DNA from: a virus
Length of the DNA: 64,000 bases
Virus record (IMG/VR): IMGVR_UViG_3300027852_000039
Span: 1 to 64,000 of that record
Reading direction: 5' to 3' (one strand)
This document shows positions 39,041 to 47,216 of this stretch, piece by piece. The stretch's first letter is position 1, and each line of letters opens with the position of its first letter. A program made the translations under genes and the position numbers. The notes under the pieces were generated by a model that ran no database searches, was not told where the DNA came from, and was given only the letters and a program-made list of their open reading frames with translations.

Positions 39041-39449
39041 AAGCTTCATTCAGGAAGTCGTCGAGTATCTCACGAGCGAAGAGGGACAGGAGAAGGTGAG
39101 CGATACAGTGAAGAACCTTGTCGATCTCGCGAAGGCCGCGATCTTCATCCTGTCGTTATTCAACCATCCGCTGACACCGACAGAGAAGCGGGAACTTCTC
39201 CGGAGGTTTTTTGAGATCCTCCGCAAGATGGATCCGCGAGACTTGGACCTGTTGATCGAGGTCGTCCAGTCCAGAGCGATTCGATCGATGAGCGATGCGG
39301 AACTCGATGCGCTCGTCGGGATCGTCCTCGCGATCACGCTGGAGGATCAAGTCATCGATACCTTCGCGTCTTCCGAGATGGGAGGAAAGAGGATGAAAGG
39401 ACCGCTTCCAACCGAGTTCAAGAGGAGAGGGAAAACCCACAAGAAGTAA
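39018..39449 (+). CDS. Hypothetical protein with hydrophobic segment
   Basis: 143 residues; starts within the radical SAM gene with GAAGGGGAAAGACA upstream. A hydrophobic helix (LVDLAKAAIFILSLF) lies at residues ~34-48; the rest is helical (LLRRFFEILRKMDPRDLDLLIEVV in outline), ending basic. No family recognised. Confidence 0.6.
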   Translation: MGILQDVKSFIQEVVEYLTSEEGQEKVSDTVKNLVDLAKAAIFILSLFNHPLTPTEKRELLRRFFEILRKMDPRDLDLLIEVVQSRAIRSMSDAELDALVGIVLAITLEDQVIDTFASSEMGGKRMKGPLPTEFKRRGKTHKK

Positions 39450-39461
39450 AGGGAGGGAGTC

Positions 39462-39734
39462 ATGTCAAAGACGGAAGCAATCTATGAAGGTCTTCTGTGG
39501 GTCGGAGCGGCGTTGCTCCTGTATTTCTGCGGGAAGCATGGACTCGCAGACACGAAGACGCTCTCGACGCTCCTCGGGGTTCTGATCGGCGCTGTTGCGA
39601 GACAGTTCGGGTCAACGTGGTCGAACGCGAAGCAAGGCGCGGCGCTCACGAAAGAAGACATCGAGGCGCTTCTCAGGCAACCGATTCCATTGGACGTAAC
39701 GGCGCTTCGAGAAGCTCTGAGGGAACAAGGATGA
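39462..39734 (+). CDS. Small membrane protein
   Basis: 90 residues, AAGGGAGGGAGTC before ATG. One or two hydrophobic helices (LLWVGAALLLYFCG, LSTLLGVLIGAVARQFG), then a soluble acidic-basic end. The form would suit a holin or holin-like anchor, but the amidase is 22 kb away. Confidence 0.5.
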   Translation: MSKTEAIYEGLLWVGAALLLYFCGKHGLADTKTLSTLLGVLIGAVARQFGSTWSNAKQGAALTKEDIEALLRQPIPLDVTALREALREQG

Positions 39735-40072
39735 GACACCAACAGTACAATCTCCGGATAGAGGTCGAGGAGAAGCGGACCGTCATTCGGATGTCCAAGC
39801 TCGGGATGTTGGACATCCTGTCCGCGTTGAGCAATCTGAACCGGATGTCGACAGAGATCTCGGAGAAGGAGTGGAGGGAGAGGGACGAACCGTTCGTCGT
39901 GCGGTTTCTGAGTAAACCGCTCGGAAACATCGAATGGATACTCGATCCGAAATTCGAGCGCGAGATCCTGGAGCAACAGCGCGCGGAAATCGAGGAAAGA
40001 GTCCGCAAGACATGGGGAGCGGCAAATGAGACGAAGGTATTGTCCATGCGGAGCAAGGATCGCGGAGGATGA
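39731..40072 (+). CDS. Hypothetical 113-residue protein
   Basis: The ATGA overlaps the previous stop. Alpha/beta start (YNLRIEVEEKRTVIRM), a central WRERDEPFVVRFL, then a charged helix. Overlaps the next gene by 47 bases. Confidence 0.55.
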   Translation: MRHQQYNLRIEVEEKRTVIRMSKLGMLDILSALSNLNRMSTEISEKEWRERDEPFVVRFLSKPLGNIEWILDPKFEREILEQQRAEIEERVRKTWGAANETKVLSMRSKDRGG

Positions 40073-40532
40073 CAACCCGTGTCCTTTTTGTGGGAAGGAG
40101 CGGGAGACGAAGCCGTCGATGTTCACGACGCCGACGTTCTTTCAGGAGAAGGATCCCGTCAAACTTCTCACAGTGATCGAGGACTACATTGACAAAGGAC
40201 CGTTCGACGATTCACACATCACGAAGTCGTTTCCGATGATCCCCTTCGTGGAGATCATCGGAAACGACATGGGGTTAGGGTGCGAGATAACGAAAGACCT
40301 GATCTCGAAGACGACGAGTAACTCGCCCATCATGTACTACAAAATGCTTCAGGCGCAAAAGGACAAGGAGATCGAGAAGCTCAAGGAAGAGATGCGCGGG
40401 GAGATCATCAAGGAGCTTGGAATCCCGAAGTCGATCCTGAACATGCGGACTGGACCGGCGAAGAAGGAGAAGCGAAGACCCACGGAGCGAACCCGGAGGA
40501 TCATTCGTCCGGGGATGAAGAAGGAGGAATAA
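40026..40532 (+). CDS. Zinc-ribbon protein with C-terminal RRIIRP motif
   Basis: 168 residues. An N-terminal two-CxC/CxxC ribbon (YCPCGARIAEDDNPCPFCG) is followed by a helical middle and a charged coiled coil (KDKEIEKLKEEMRGEIIKEL). It ends RTRRIIRPGMKKEE (motif 40494-40511). Function unknown; the tag is shared with seven other proteins. Confidence 0.65.
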   Translation: MRRRYCPCGARIAEDDNPCPFCGKERETKPSMFTTPTFFQEKDPVKLLTVIEDYIDKGPFDDSHITKSFPMIPFVEIIGNDMGLGCEITKDLISKTTSNSPIMYYKMLQAQKDKEIEKLKEEMRGEIIKELGIPKSILNMRTGPAKKEKRRPTERTRRIIRPGMKKEE

Positions 40533-41032
40533 TGCGATATCCCAAACCGAAGACGTACTTCATCGAGGTCGACCATTATCTTTCGGACGAGGAACACGAC
40601 AGGATGCTTCACGAGTGGGGGATGCGAAACCGGAGAATGGGATTCAAGGATGAGCTTATCCTCCTGGACGGCGGGATGCGTCTCGCGAATCCGGGATCCG
40701 TCTGGAAAGCGTTCGTCGGTGGGTTCCTCGTGGCGGCGATGGCGGCGCTCGTGTTCGCGGTCGTCATGGCGGCGGTCGAGGCAGAGGGAGCAATGCTTCG
40801 AAATCCCTTTGAGAGCAACGAGGATGCCGAAAACGAGGGGAATCTCCCTGGACAGATACAAGTGATCCAGGATTGGAAGGGGGACGATCTGACCTGTATT
40901 CCGTGGGAAGTGGCGTGTGTCGAGGACGGAGGGGAGAAGCTTCTCTGTATAATCCCATGCGGCGACGTCCGCGCGGATCCGGGGGATCTCCTCGTCTGTC
41001 CGGACGGACGTCAATACATAGCGGACCCATAA
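40532..41032 (+). CDS. Membrane protein with cysteine-containing outer domain
   Basis: 166 residues, AAGGAGGAATA before ATG. Cytoplasmic N-terminus, one hydrophobic segment (FVGGFLVAAMAALVFAVVMAAV), then an acidic domain with five cysteines (LTCIPWEVACVED, LLCIIPCGDV, LLVCPDG). Export and disulphides are plausible. Confidence 0.55.
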   Translation: MRYPKPKTYFIEVDHYLSDEEHDRMLHEWGMRNRRMGFKDELILLDGGMRLANPGSVWKAFVGGFLVAAMAALVFAVVMAAVEAEGAMLRNPFESNEDAENEGNLPGQIQVIQDWKGDDLTCIPWEVACVEDGGEKLLCIIPCGDVRADPGDLLVCPDGRQYIADP

Positions 41033-41095
41033 GAAACAGACATCGACCGGAATCGATGTTGTAAAACGACGTACAGAAAGAGAGGAGAGTAAAAC

Positions 41096-41566
41096 ATGGC
41101 GAAATCAGGAAAGACAGCGGGAGCGGGAAGGGGAGGGGGAGGAGCGGCAGGGACGACAGTAAGCTCTGACGTCCTGGATATGCTCAAGAACATTCAACAG
41201 CTTGTGTCCTCGATGGCGACGAGAACCGTCACGAGTTCCGAGCAATACAGTGTCGGACAGGACATCGGAATCGACGAAGTACAGAAGACCGCGAGCGGCG
41301 TCCTGTCAACGGTCATGGCACAGGAAGCGCAAAAGATCCAGGCGCACGCGGACGGACTTCGGGACGCGCGGAACCTGTCGATCCAGTGTCACCTTGCATC
41401 CTTGCAAGCGATCGCGGGAGTGGGGAACGCGGTGGACAAGCTTCAGAACATCAACGAGACGGACGCGATCGCGGCGACGATGGTCGAGGCGATGCAGCGG
41501 AATCCCGCGCTCATGGAGCTTGTTCTTGCAAAGCTCGGATCCGATCTTCTGGAGAAGAATAATTAA
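41096..41566 (+). CDS. Gly-rich N-terminus, helical hypothetical protein
   Basis: 156 residues, GAGAGGAGAGTAAAAC before ATG. The start is low-complexity (GAGRGGGGAAG), the rest alpha-helical and free of aromatic residues, suggesting a coiled or elongated structure. It is followed by an 80-base gap with a T run but no hairpin. Confidence 0.55.
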   Translation: MAKSGKTAGAGRGGGGAAGTTVSSDVLDMLKNIQQLVSSMATRTVTSSEQYSVGQDIGIDEVQKTASGVLSTVMAQEAQKIQAHADGLRDARNLSIQCHLASLQAIAGVGNAVDKLQNINETDAIAATMVEAMQRNPALMELVLAKLGSDLLEKNN

Positions 41567-41649
41567 CAAACCCACAATATGATTCCGGTCGGTGTTCTTT
41601 TTTTGGAGGACGACGAAAGCGCGAGGCGACGAAGGGTTGAGGGCTAATT

Positions 41650-41805
41650 ATGAGGGTATATTGTCCAGCTTGTGGGGAATGGATCGATCAATCTGAGGAA
41701 ATAGATCTATGTCCTGGAGACTCGATTCCGTGGGAATGCCCGGATTGCGGAATGAGGTTCTATATCGATGTGGAGTTCGACCAGACGCAGGGTGTTTTCG
41801 AATAG
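41650..41805 (+). CDS. Small zinc-ribbon protein
   Basis: 51 residues: CPAC near residue 5 and CPDCG near 30 with an acidic loop between. Clear ribbon; no strong ribosome site, which is unusual here. Confidence 0.6.
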   Translation: MRVYCPACGEWIDQSEEIDLCPGDSIPWECPDCGMRFYIDVEFDQTQGVFE

Positions 41806-41819
41806 CGGGGGATAGAAGG

Positions 41820-42008
41820 ATGGCGATCGTAAAGACTTCTCAGAGAATAACGAACCTGTCGTTGACGCTCGAACACGAGGACGAGGTTTGCGCATTCGCA
41901 GAGATCATCGAATACGCAAAGTCGTACATGCACAAGCATTCGACGGGATCCCCCGGAGCGATGGATTTGATCCGGAAGATCGAGGAGGGCGGGGTCAAGA
42001 GGAAATGA
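41820..42008 (+). CDS. Hypothetical 62-residue protein
   Basis: ATG 41820 follows GGGGGATAGAAGG. Begins MAIVKTSQRITNLSL and ends RKIEEGGVKRK. The next gene starts within its stop (ATGA). Helical; no family recognised. Confidence 0.55.
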   Translation: MAIVKTSQRITNLSLTLEHEDEVCAFAEIIEYAKSYMHKHSTGSPGAMDLIRKIEEGGVKRK

Positions 42009-42511
42009 GAGCGGACCTGTTTGACTGGAGAGGCGCGCTTTTCTCGGAGGACCGGAAGCATCGGTTCGCCTTGTGGCGATTGTGGCGTCCTTCCGGAGCG
42101 TACGTGACGTTCGTTCTTCTGAACCCATCGACAGCGGACGAGGAGCGGGACGACCCTACGATCCGAAGGTGTATCGGGTACGCGGAGAAGTGGGGGTTCG
42201 GGGGAGTCGTGATTCTGAACCTGTTCAGCTTCCGGACGTACAACCCGAAGGAGATGAGGGAGCAAGGCGCGGGAGCGAATCTCCCGGAGAACGACGACTT
42301 CATTCGATGGTTTAATCGCGGATCGTGGGAGACGGTTTGCGCGTGGGGAGCGCACGGGAACTTCCTCGGGAGAGCGCACGAGGTCTTCCCGATGATAAGT
42401 AATCCGAGATGTCTGTCGAGAACGAAGGACGGCGAACCCTCGCATCCGCTTTACCTGAAGAAAACACTCAGGACAAGGAGATATCACCGTGAAGGAAGAG
42501 GACAAGGTTGA
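42005..42511 (+). CDS. DUF1643 family protein
   Basis: 168 residues. The family pattern is strong: RFALWRLWRPSGAYVTFVLLNPSTADEERDDPTIRRCIGYAE in outline, then VILNLFSFRTYNPKEM, VCAWGAHG, and DGEPSHPLYL. Widespread in bacteria and phages; function not established, perhaps nucleotide-related. The reading frame continues past the usual end with a basic tail (RTRRYHREGRGQG) that overlaps the next gene. Confidence 0.85.
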   Translation: MRADLFDWRGALFSEDRKHRFALWRLWRPSGAYVTFVLLNPSTADEERDDPTIRRCIGYAEKWGFGGVVILNLFSFRTYNPKEMREQGAGANLPENDDFIRWFNRGSWETVCAWGAHGNFLGRAHEVFPMISNPRCLSRTKDGEPSHPLYLKKTLRTRRYHREGRGQG

Positions 42512-42815
42512 TTTCAAGATGCCGTCAGACGAGGAGATCGCGCTCGTCGGAGACGGAACCGAGGGGTTGACGACCCACGAGCGGAAGGGATGGTTCGACT
42601 CCGGACGACTGAGGGGATTCATCGATCTCGCGCGGATGGTCGTCTCCTCGCGGAAGCGGGAACCGAAGCACGGCGTAAAGGCGTCGCGTGGAAGGAGGAT
42701 GAGGAGATCCGATCGACGTCACGCGGCGAACAAGGTCGCGCGGCGATCGCGGAAGACGAGCGCGAAGAGTGGAGCGACGGGGAGTTCCCGTCAGACCTGG
42801 AGGAAGAAGCGGTGA
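42489..42815 (+). CDS. Hypothetical protein; C-terminal frame uncertain
   Basis: 108 residues from GTG 42489. The first ~60 residues (DFKMPSDEEIALVGDG, GFIDLARMVVS) look normal. The last 40 are extremely basic (RRMRRSDRRHAANKVARR), while the -1 frame over the same bases reads WKEDEEIRS...EWSDGEFPSDLEEE, more typical of a protein. A frameshift near 42660 would join this gene to the next. Confidence 0.45.
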   Translation: MKEEDKVDFKMPSDEEIALVGDGTEGLTTHERKGWFDSGRLRGFIDLARMVVSSRKREPKHGVKASRGRRMRRSDRRHAANKVARRSRKTSAKSGATGSSRQTWRKKR

Positions 42816-43006
42816 GCGTAAACAAGGAGATGTTCGTCCCTGTGGATCTGTGGGAAGAGATCATGAAGACGCTTCGGACGTATGCGTCTCCACTCATGTA
42901 TCGGGGACATTGGAATCGGCCGGCGACTATTCTCGTCCACGACAAAGGGGAGCAAGCTCGCGCGATCCTGGAGAGGATCAAGGAGAAAGGACTCCCCACA
43001 AAATGA
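42812..43006 (+). CDS. Hypothetical protein, possibly the end of a frameshifted gene
   Basis: 64 residues from GTG 42812, which overlaps the previous stop. EMFVPVDLWEEIMKTLRTYASPLM is a plausible start of a helical domain. The frame is open upstream without a stop to beyond 42600, so it may be the C-terminal part of a longer protein. Confidence 0.5.
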   Translation: MSVNKEMFVPVDLWEEIMKTLRTYASPLMYRGHWNRPATILVHDKGEQARAILERIKEKGLPTK

Positions 43007-43020
43007 AGGAGGAAAAAGAG

Positions 43021-43527
43021 ATGAAGACATTCCAGAAACCAGTCGGACCCGGAACGGTCCGGACAGAGACGATCGAGATCTACGAGGGGGAGGACGCGTG
43101 TCCGGAGTGTGAGGGATGGAAGTATATCGCGAACGACGAGGAGGGAACGTCGTGGCGTGCGTGGGACGAGCTTCCGGGGATGTCGAAGGGAGCGATCCGC
43201 GCGGGAGTGGTTCGTCCTCTCCCGTGTCCGAGATGCCGGGGAGAAGGGAGAGAACCGATTGAAGAGGAGGAGGTTCCGACCCTGGACATTGAACCGAAGC
43301 GTCCGAAGCTCTCGGTCGACTTTCTCTTCGAGATCGGGGAGATGGTTCGGACGCCGTTCAAGACAAGAGGGATCGTGAGGATGCTCGGGTTCGATGACGG
43401 GGGAGCGAAGATCAACGTTCAGACGGAGAAGGGAGCGGAGTGGTTCACTCAGGACGAGCTTGTCGCGGCGTATGTGGACGCGGAGGTCGAGAGGAAGATC
43501 CCCTGTACGGTTGAGGCGGTACGATGA
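43021..43527 (+). CDS. DnaJ-like zinc-knuckle protein
   Basis: 168 residues from ATG 43021 (GAAGGAGGAAAAAGAG upstream; ATG 43003 in frame is an alternative). CPECEGWKYI and CPRCRGEGRE are the CxxCxG-type knuckles of the DnaJ central domain. The second half is a small beta-rich domain (GEMVRTPFKTRGIVRMLGF, a KOW- or Tudor-like strand set). Probable protein or RNA binding. Confidence 0.65.
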   Translation: MKTFQKPVGPGTVRTETIEIYEGEDACPECEGWKYIANDEEGTSWRAWDELPGMSKGAIRAGVVRPLPCPRCRGEGREPIEEEEVPTLDIEPKRPKLSVDFLFEIGEMVRTPFKTRGIVRMLGFDDGGAKINVQTEKGAEWFTQDELVAAYVDAEVERKIPCTVEAVR

Positions 43528-43895
43528 AGACGGGTCCATGCACGGAGCGCTGTCCGGACGATTGTCCATACAGAGATCTCGTGAAATCTGAGTGTCGGAA
43601 GTTCGACCCGAGGAGACTGAAGGGGGAGTGTTCCCTCTACGTCGCGAGCGAGGCGGGGGTCGTGCATGGAGAGGAGGACTTCTTGGTTGCGAACAAGGAG
43701 AACCGCTTCTCCCCGTGGAAGTGGAAAGCTCCGAAGAATCAGGGGAGGGTCAAGAGATTGCGGAGTGGAGAGTCGATCGGGGACGTGTCCAGGGACACGG
43801 GGATATCGGCGGCGAAGCTCGGAAAGTGGATGAAAGAAGACGTCATCGGAGAAGCAAGAGAAGAGGAACGAAAGGAGGTGGTTTGCGATGAGTGA
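43524..43895 (+). CDS. Cysteine-rich protein with a terminase-small-like HTH
   Basis: 123 residues; ATGA overlap. Cysteines at 6, 10, 14, 24 and 36 (CTERCPDDCPYR) suggest a zinc-bound start. RLRSGESIGDVSRDTGISAAKLGKWM is a helix-turn-helix of the homeodomain type. It might be a packaging or regulatory protein; the terminase lies 4 kb downstream. Confidence 0.6.
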   Translation: MKTGPCTERCPDDCPYRDLVKSECRKFDPRRLKGECSLYVASEAGVVHGEEDFLVANKENRFSPWKWKAPKNQGRVKRLRSGESIGDVSRDTGISAAKLGKWMKEDVIGEAREEERKEVVCDE

Positions 43896-44451
43896 GGACA
43901 TTCGAGCGCGATGCGCGATCCATACGAACAACTCTCTCGGGATCGTTGAATACGAGGGAGAGGACGGAATCCGGACCCTGAGCGTGGGACAGTGCGGAAC
44001 GTGCATGAAGAACCGGGAGAAGTGGGCGAAAGACAAGGCGATCTCTGCGATGGTTCTCGCGATCGATTCCTTCAAACTGGAGGACATTATGAAGATCGTC
44101 GAGGGGATTCTCGCGCGGTTGAGTCCGGACAGCAACTTGAAGATCGCGGAGGACATCGTCCTGTCCCTGGGCATGGACAGGTTGATCGCTTTGGAGGGAA
44201 CGGTCGGGACACAACAGGCGGCCCTTCACGCGAGGGAAGGAGGTAAGCGTGATTCTGGGGATCCTCTCGTCATGAACAGGATCGTCAAGGAGATCGTCGA
44301 TAGATCGGACATGCTCCGACCTGGAGGGGTCGTCGAGGTAGCGAACAGGATCGTGAAGGAGATGGATCTTGAGGCTCTCGCGGAGTTTGATTTCGAGATC
44401 TCTGCAAGAATGTCGGAGCTTGAAGCAAAAAGGAAGGAGTCGGAGCGATGA
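43888..44451 (+). CDS. Hypothetical 187-residue protein
   Basis: AAAGGAGGTGGTTTGCG before ATG. C-x2-C (CGTC) and an H/C pair near the start, then two helical repeats around IVKEIVDRSDML and RIVKEMDLEALAEF. No family recognised. Overlaps both neighbours. Confidence 0.6.
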   Translation: MSEDIRARCAIHTNNSLGIVEYEGEDGIRTLSVGQCGTCMKNREKWAKDKAISAMVLAIDSFKLEDIMKIVEGILARLSPDSNLKIAEDIVLSLGMDRLIALEGTVGTQQAALHAREGGKRDSGDPLVMNRIVKEIVDRSDMLRPGGVVEVANRIVKEMDLEALAEFDFEISARMSELEAKRKESER

Positions 44452-44714
44452 AAACGAAGGAGATCAGGAACGATACGCAGTTAATGCAATACGCGATCTC
44501 GATCATCGAGGAACTGAGGGACGAGAAGTCCGGACACGTCTGGACGGTGAGGATTCAACTCGGGGGGATGCGCGCGAGACTCGATCGGTTGACCTACGAA
44601 GAAGTGACGCATTTGTCCGGGTTCCTCTTGAACATCCAGGGGATAGAGGTCGAGGTTGTCAAGACGAAGGAGCTTCAAGAGAGGGAGGAAGAGGAGAAGA
44701 GCGGGGGAGATTGA
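44448..44714 (+). CDS. Hypothetical 88-residue protein
   Basis: ATGA overlap. Helical, then a beta strand pair (HVWTVRIQLGGMRARL, IEVEVVKTKEL) and an acidic tail. No family recognised. Confidence 0.55.
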   Translation: MKTKEIRNDTQLMQYAISIIEELRDEKSGHVWTVRIQLGGMRARLDRLTYEEVTHLSGFLLNIQGIEVEVVKTKELQEREEEEKSGGD

Positions 44715-44756
44715 GGGACGGAAAAGGGGTTGAAGCGAAGCATGTAGACAAAACGA

Positions 44757-44835
44757 CGGACTTGTGAACTCTCGGAATGAGGCAAAGTCCGCGATTCCAA
44801 ACGAGAAGCATGAATGATGTGTACACTTCTATAAA
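44757..44835 (+). promoter_or_regulatory. Hairpin and TATAAA box before the packaging genes
   Basis: CGGACTT and AAGTCCG (44757-44763 and 44785-44791) form a 7-bp stem. TATAAA at 44830-44835 is a good -10, but no matching -35 is seen. The next ATG is at 44844 with no ribosome site, so a transcript starting here would be nearly leaderless. Confidence 0.35.
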
Positions 44836-44843
44836 AAAGATCA

Positions 44844-45323
44844 ATGGCGACGACGAAACGCGAGCGACAAGAGGAGTTCCTTTTCCTGTATCCTCAATGC
44901 GGGTATTCGATCACTCGGACGATCCGGAAGATGAGTCCTCCTCTTCATCGGAATCAGGTCTATCGATGGAAGTCGGAGAAGGGCTTTAAGGAAAAACTCG
45001 CGGCGCTCGACATGGAGCAAGCGGACATCGCAAAGGATCAGATGTGGAGATGGTTCATCGTTCCCACGAAGGTCAAAGAGGACAAGGACGGAAACCCGGA
45101 GATAGATCCGGAGACGGGAGAGGAGAAGCGGATCCCCGCGAAACCGAATCTCACAGCGTTGATCTTCTGGATGAATATGACGGGAGACTTCGTCGGGTTC
45201 GACTTGGAGAAGGTACTCAAACAGGAAGAGCTTCAGCGGAAGAACAAGGAGCGGACGAAGAAGAAGGGTCGGAGGATCGTTCGTCCATCTGACGTGAAAG
45301 CGGTGAAGAAGGAGAAGTCATGA
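44844..45323 (+). CDS. Probable small terminase-like HTH protein with RRIVRP motif
   Basis: 159 residues. ERQEEFLFLYPQCGYSITRTIRKM followed by HRNQVYRWKSEKGFKEKL (in outline) is the homeodomain-like fold found in many phage small terminase or terminase-associated proteins. A helical oligomerisation region and a basic tail follow, with GRRIVRPSDVKAV (motif 45270-45287). Gene order, about 2.4 kb before the large terminase, supports a packaging role; a regulator is the alternative. Confidence 0.6.
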   Translation: MATTKRERQEEFLFLYPQCGYSITRTIRKMSPPLHRNQVYRWKSEKGFKEKLAALDMEQADIAKDQMWRWFIVPTKVKEDKDGNPEIDPETGEEKRIPAKPNLTALIFWMNMTGDFVGFDLEKVLKQEELQRKNKERTKKKGRRIVRPSDVKAVKKEKS

Positions 45324-45622
45324 CGGTCGACCTGTTGCATATTTCTCTCGTCGGTGCGTGCGTCGTGTTCGTTGCGCTCGTCTTCTATCTTGGACAGAGG
45401 AGGGAGCGCTCGATCTGGATCCGGAGCGGTCGAGAGAACAGGTTCATGGTGTTCGGAGACAGGAGGTTTTTCGTGTTCAACGCGACAGAATTTGATATAG
45501 TCGACCGCAAGACAGCGGAGGTAGTTGCGGAAGCGGCGCAACGGGGAGAGAATCCCGTCAAGCGAATCACGAAGGCGTTCCGAGCTTTTCGGGAAGAGAT
45601 GTCTTCGAAGAAGGAGTCGTAG
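45320..45622 (+). CDS. Single-pass membrane protein
   Basis: 100 residues; ATGA overlap. Hydrophobic helix at 7-25 (ISLVGACVVFVALVFYLG), then a basic, beta-rich cytoplasmic part. No family recognised. Confidence 0.6.
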   Translation: MTVDLLHISLVGACVVFVALVFYLGQRRERSIWIRSGRENRFMVFGDRRFFVFNATEFDIVDRKTAEVVAEAAQRGENPVKRITKAFRAFREEMSSKKES

Positions 45623-45624
45623 TC

Positions 45625-45888
45625 GTGGCGAGGAAAGACGTCTCTGATCTTCAAGTCTGTTTCGTCTATTGGTTGAGATCGGACTTCCACTTCAAGCAAT
45701 GGCCGGAACAGATCCTCTCGACGATCACGGGAGAACCGGAGAAGGTTTGCTTCCGAGCAATGGAGCGCGCTTACGATCGTGATCTGATCGAGTACGGCAT
45801 GTCGCTCCGAGCGGGATGGTTGAGCGATAAGGGGAGGGAGCTTCTCTCGAACGCTTCAGGAGAGGATCTCGGGAGGACCATCCATTGA
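45625..45888 (+). CDS. Winged-helix-like hypothetical protein
   Basis: 87 residues from GTG 45625. The order of helices and the final LIEYGMSLRAGWLSDKGRELL recall a small winged helix. No ribosome site stronger than AAGAAGGAG. DNA binding is a guess. Confidence 0.5.
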   Translation: MARKDVSDLQVCFVYWLRSDFHFKQWPEQILSTITGEPEKVCFRAMERAYDRDLIEYGMSLRAGWLSDKGRELLSNASGEDLGRTIH

Positions 45889-46412
45889 CGTTGACAGATG
45901 CGATCAAGCGACACGGACTCGGGAGCGATGAGACAGGAAGGGCGCTCCTTGCTTACGTGCGCGGAATTGTGTACAACAAGATGAACGCGGACAACGAGAA
46001 ACAGCGGGAGATGATCGCTCGATGTGTCGCGGGAGGATGGGAAGCATTATCGAAGAACCGGAAGAAGCTTCAGACGGAGAATCATCACTTCGCGGAGCGG
46101 GTCGTCCGGTCGAGGGTTGCGAGTGTCTTCAGGACGTACAGAGCGGAGCGGAAGAGGGAGGGGATCTTCCTGTCGCTCCTGGACGTCGAGGAGTATGAAC
46201 TCGCGACGAAACAGGAACTCCTTCTCGTGAGGATCCGAGACGAGATTCTTGACGAGATCGGAATCAAGGCGAAGTGCAAAGCGCGGAAGATGGCGCTCGA
46301 CGTATTGCAAGGAAGGCGAGAGATCTCTTCGTATAGTGCGGAGGATCAACGAACCATCAAAACTTTCGTATGGAGGATTATCGATTATGTCGATCCTGAT
46401 CCGTCCCCCTGA
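45885..46412 (+). CDS. Possible sigma-factor-like protein
   Basis: 175 residues from TTG 45885, overlapping the previous stop (TTGA). ALLAYVRGIVYNKM, then FAERVVRSRVASVFRTYRAERKREG, then LSLLDVEEYE has the helical spacing of sigma region 2, and a C-terminal helix pair (ALDVLQGRREISSYSAEDQRTIKTFVWRI in outline) could be region 4. Similarity is to pattern only. If true it would switch on the packaging and structural genes that follow. Confidence 0.4.
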   Translation: MTLTDAIKRHGLGSDETGRALLAYVRGIVYNKMNADNEKQREMIARCVAGGWEALSKNRKKLQTENHHFAERVVRSRVASVFRTYRAERKREGIFLSLLDVEEYELATKQELLLVRIRDEILDEIGIKAKCKARKMALDVLQGRREISSYSAEDQRTIKTFVWRIIDYVDPDPSP

Positions 46413-46806
46413 GAAGAGCGCGGAGGAAGTCTTCATCAAGCTCCTGGCGCACGAGATGAAGGACACGTTTATGATGGATCTGTTCCAAGCACTTCAGTAT
46501 CCCGACATGAAAGCGTCCAAGGGGAAAGGAAAGAAGGAGGAGGACGAAGACGCAAAAGCTCAGACCCCGGACAAGAACTTCCCCGCTGAGTTCTATCACA
46601 TCCTGTCGCATGGGGTCGGAAGGAGACTCATAATCCCGAGGAAAAACACGATCGACTCGTTGATTTCAAAAGCGGAGATGTACGTGTTCATCCGGGACCA
46701 GAAGAACCCGGATGAGGCGTATCGCGCGGCGATGGCGAGATACAAGCTTTCCCGAGGAGACATTGATCGGATCTTTAGGATGGTCCGGAGCATTGCGGAG
46801 AAATAG
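46387..46806 (+). CDS. Hypothetical 139-residue protein
   Basis: ATG 46387 after TATGGAGGATTATCGATT. Helical with a charged middle (KGKGKKEEDEDAKAQ) and a final three-helix part (DEAYRAAMARYKLSRGDIDRIF in outline). No family recognised. Confidence 0.55.
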   Translation: MSILIRPPEKSAEEVFIKLLAHEMKDTFMMDLFQALQYPDMKASKGKGKKEEDEDAKAQTPDKNFPAEFYHILSHGVGRRLIIPRKNTIDSLISKAEMYVFIRDQKNPDEAYRAAMARYKLSRGDIDRIFRMVRSIAEK

Positions 46807-46808
46807 AC

Positions 46809-47216
46809 ATGCCGATGTTAGATCTTCGACAGGTTCTCGCTCGCGTGAGCGAGGCACAGTTCAATCGGATCGAGCGCCTTATGTCGTTCGTGGAGGCGAT
46901 CGAGAAGAAGGAGTTCGATCCGCTCATGGTCAAGAGTAACGGATACAAGGCGCACGAACTCGAACGAGGATACAAGATCGCATCGAAGGCGCTCGTCGAT
47001 ATTTGGAAGGCGACGTTGGCGCAACAAGTCTCCTCGATTTCGGAGGATGTCCCGGACGATCTCGAAGCGCTGTACTACGAACTCTTGTCAATGTCCGAGA
47101 AAGATGTCGGTCGTCTTCAGGCGGCGGTCAAGCTCTTCCGGAGCGATGTGGACATCGAGCAATTCCTCGCGCTCGCGGAGAAGATCGAAGGAGGGAAGGA
47201 TGGGAAAGAGCCTTGA
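46809..47216 (+). CDS. Hypothetical helical protein
   Basis: 135 residues. All-helical (VSEAQFNRIERLMSFVEAIE, LYYELLSMSEKDVGRLQAAVKLF in outline). Two bases after the previous gene; the next gene begins inside it. No family recognised. Confidence 0.6.
   Translation: MPMLDLRQVLARVSEAQFNRIERLMSFVEAIEKKEFDPLMVKSNGYKAHELERGYKIASKALVDIWKATLAQQVSSISEDVPDDLEALYYELLSMSEKDVGRLQAAVKLFRSDVDIEQFLALAEKIEGGKDGKEP

Noticed and set aside
41579-41647. A 22-codon ATG frame after the 41096 gene
   Set aside because: No ribosome site; arginine-rich end; T run inside it has no hairpin to make a terminator.
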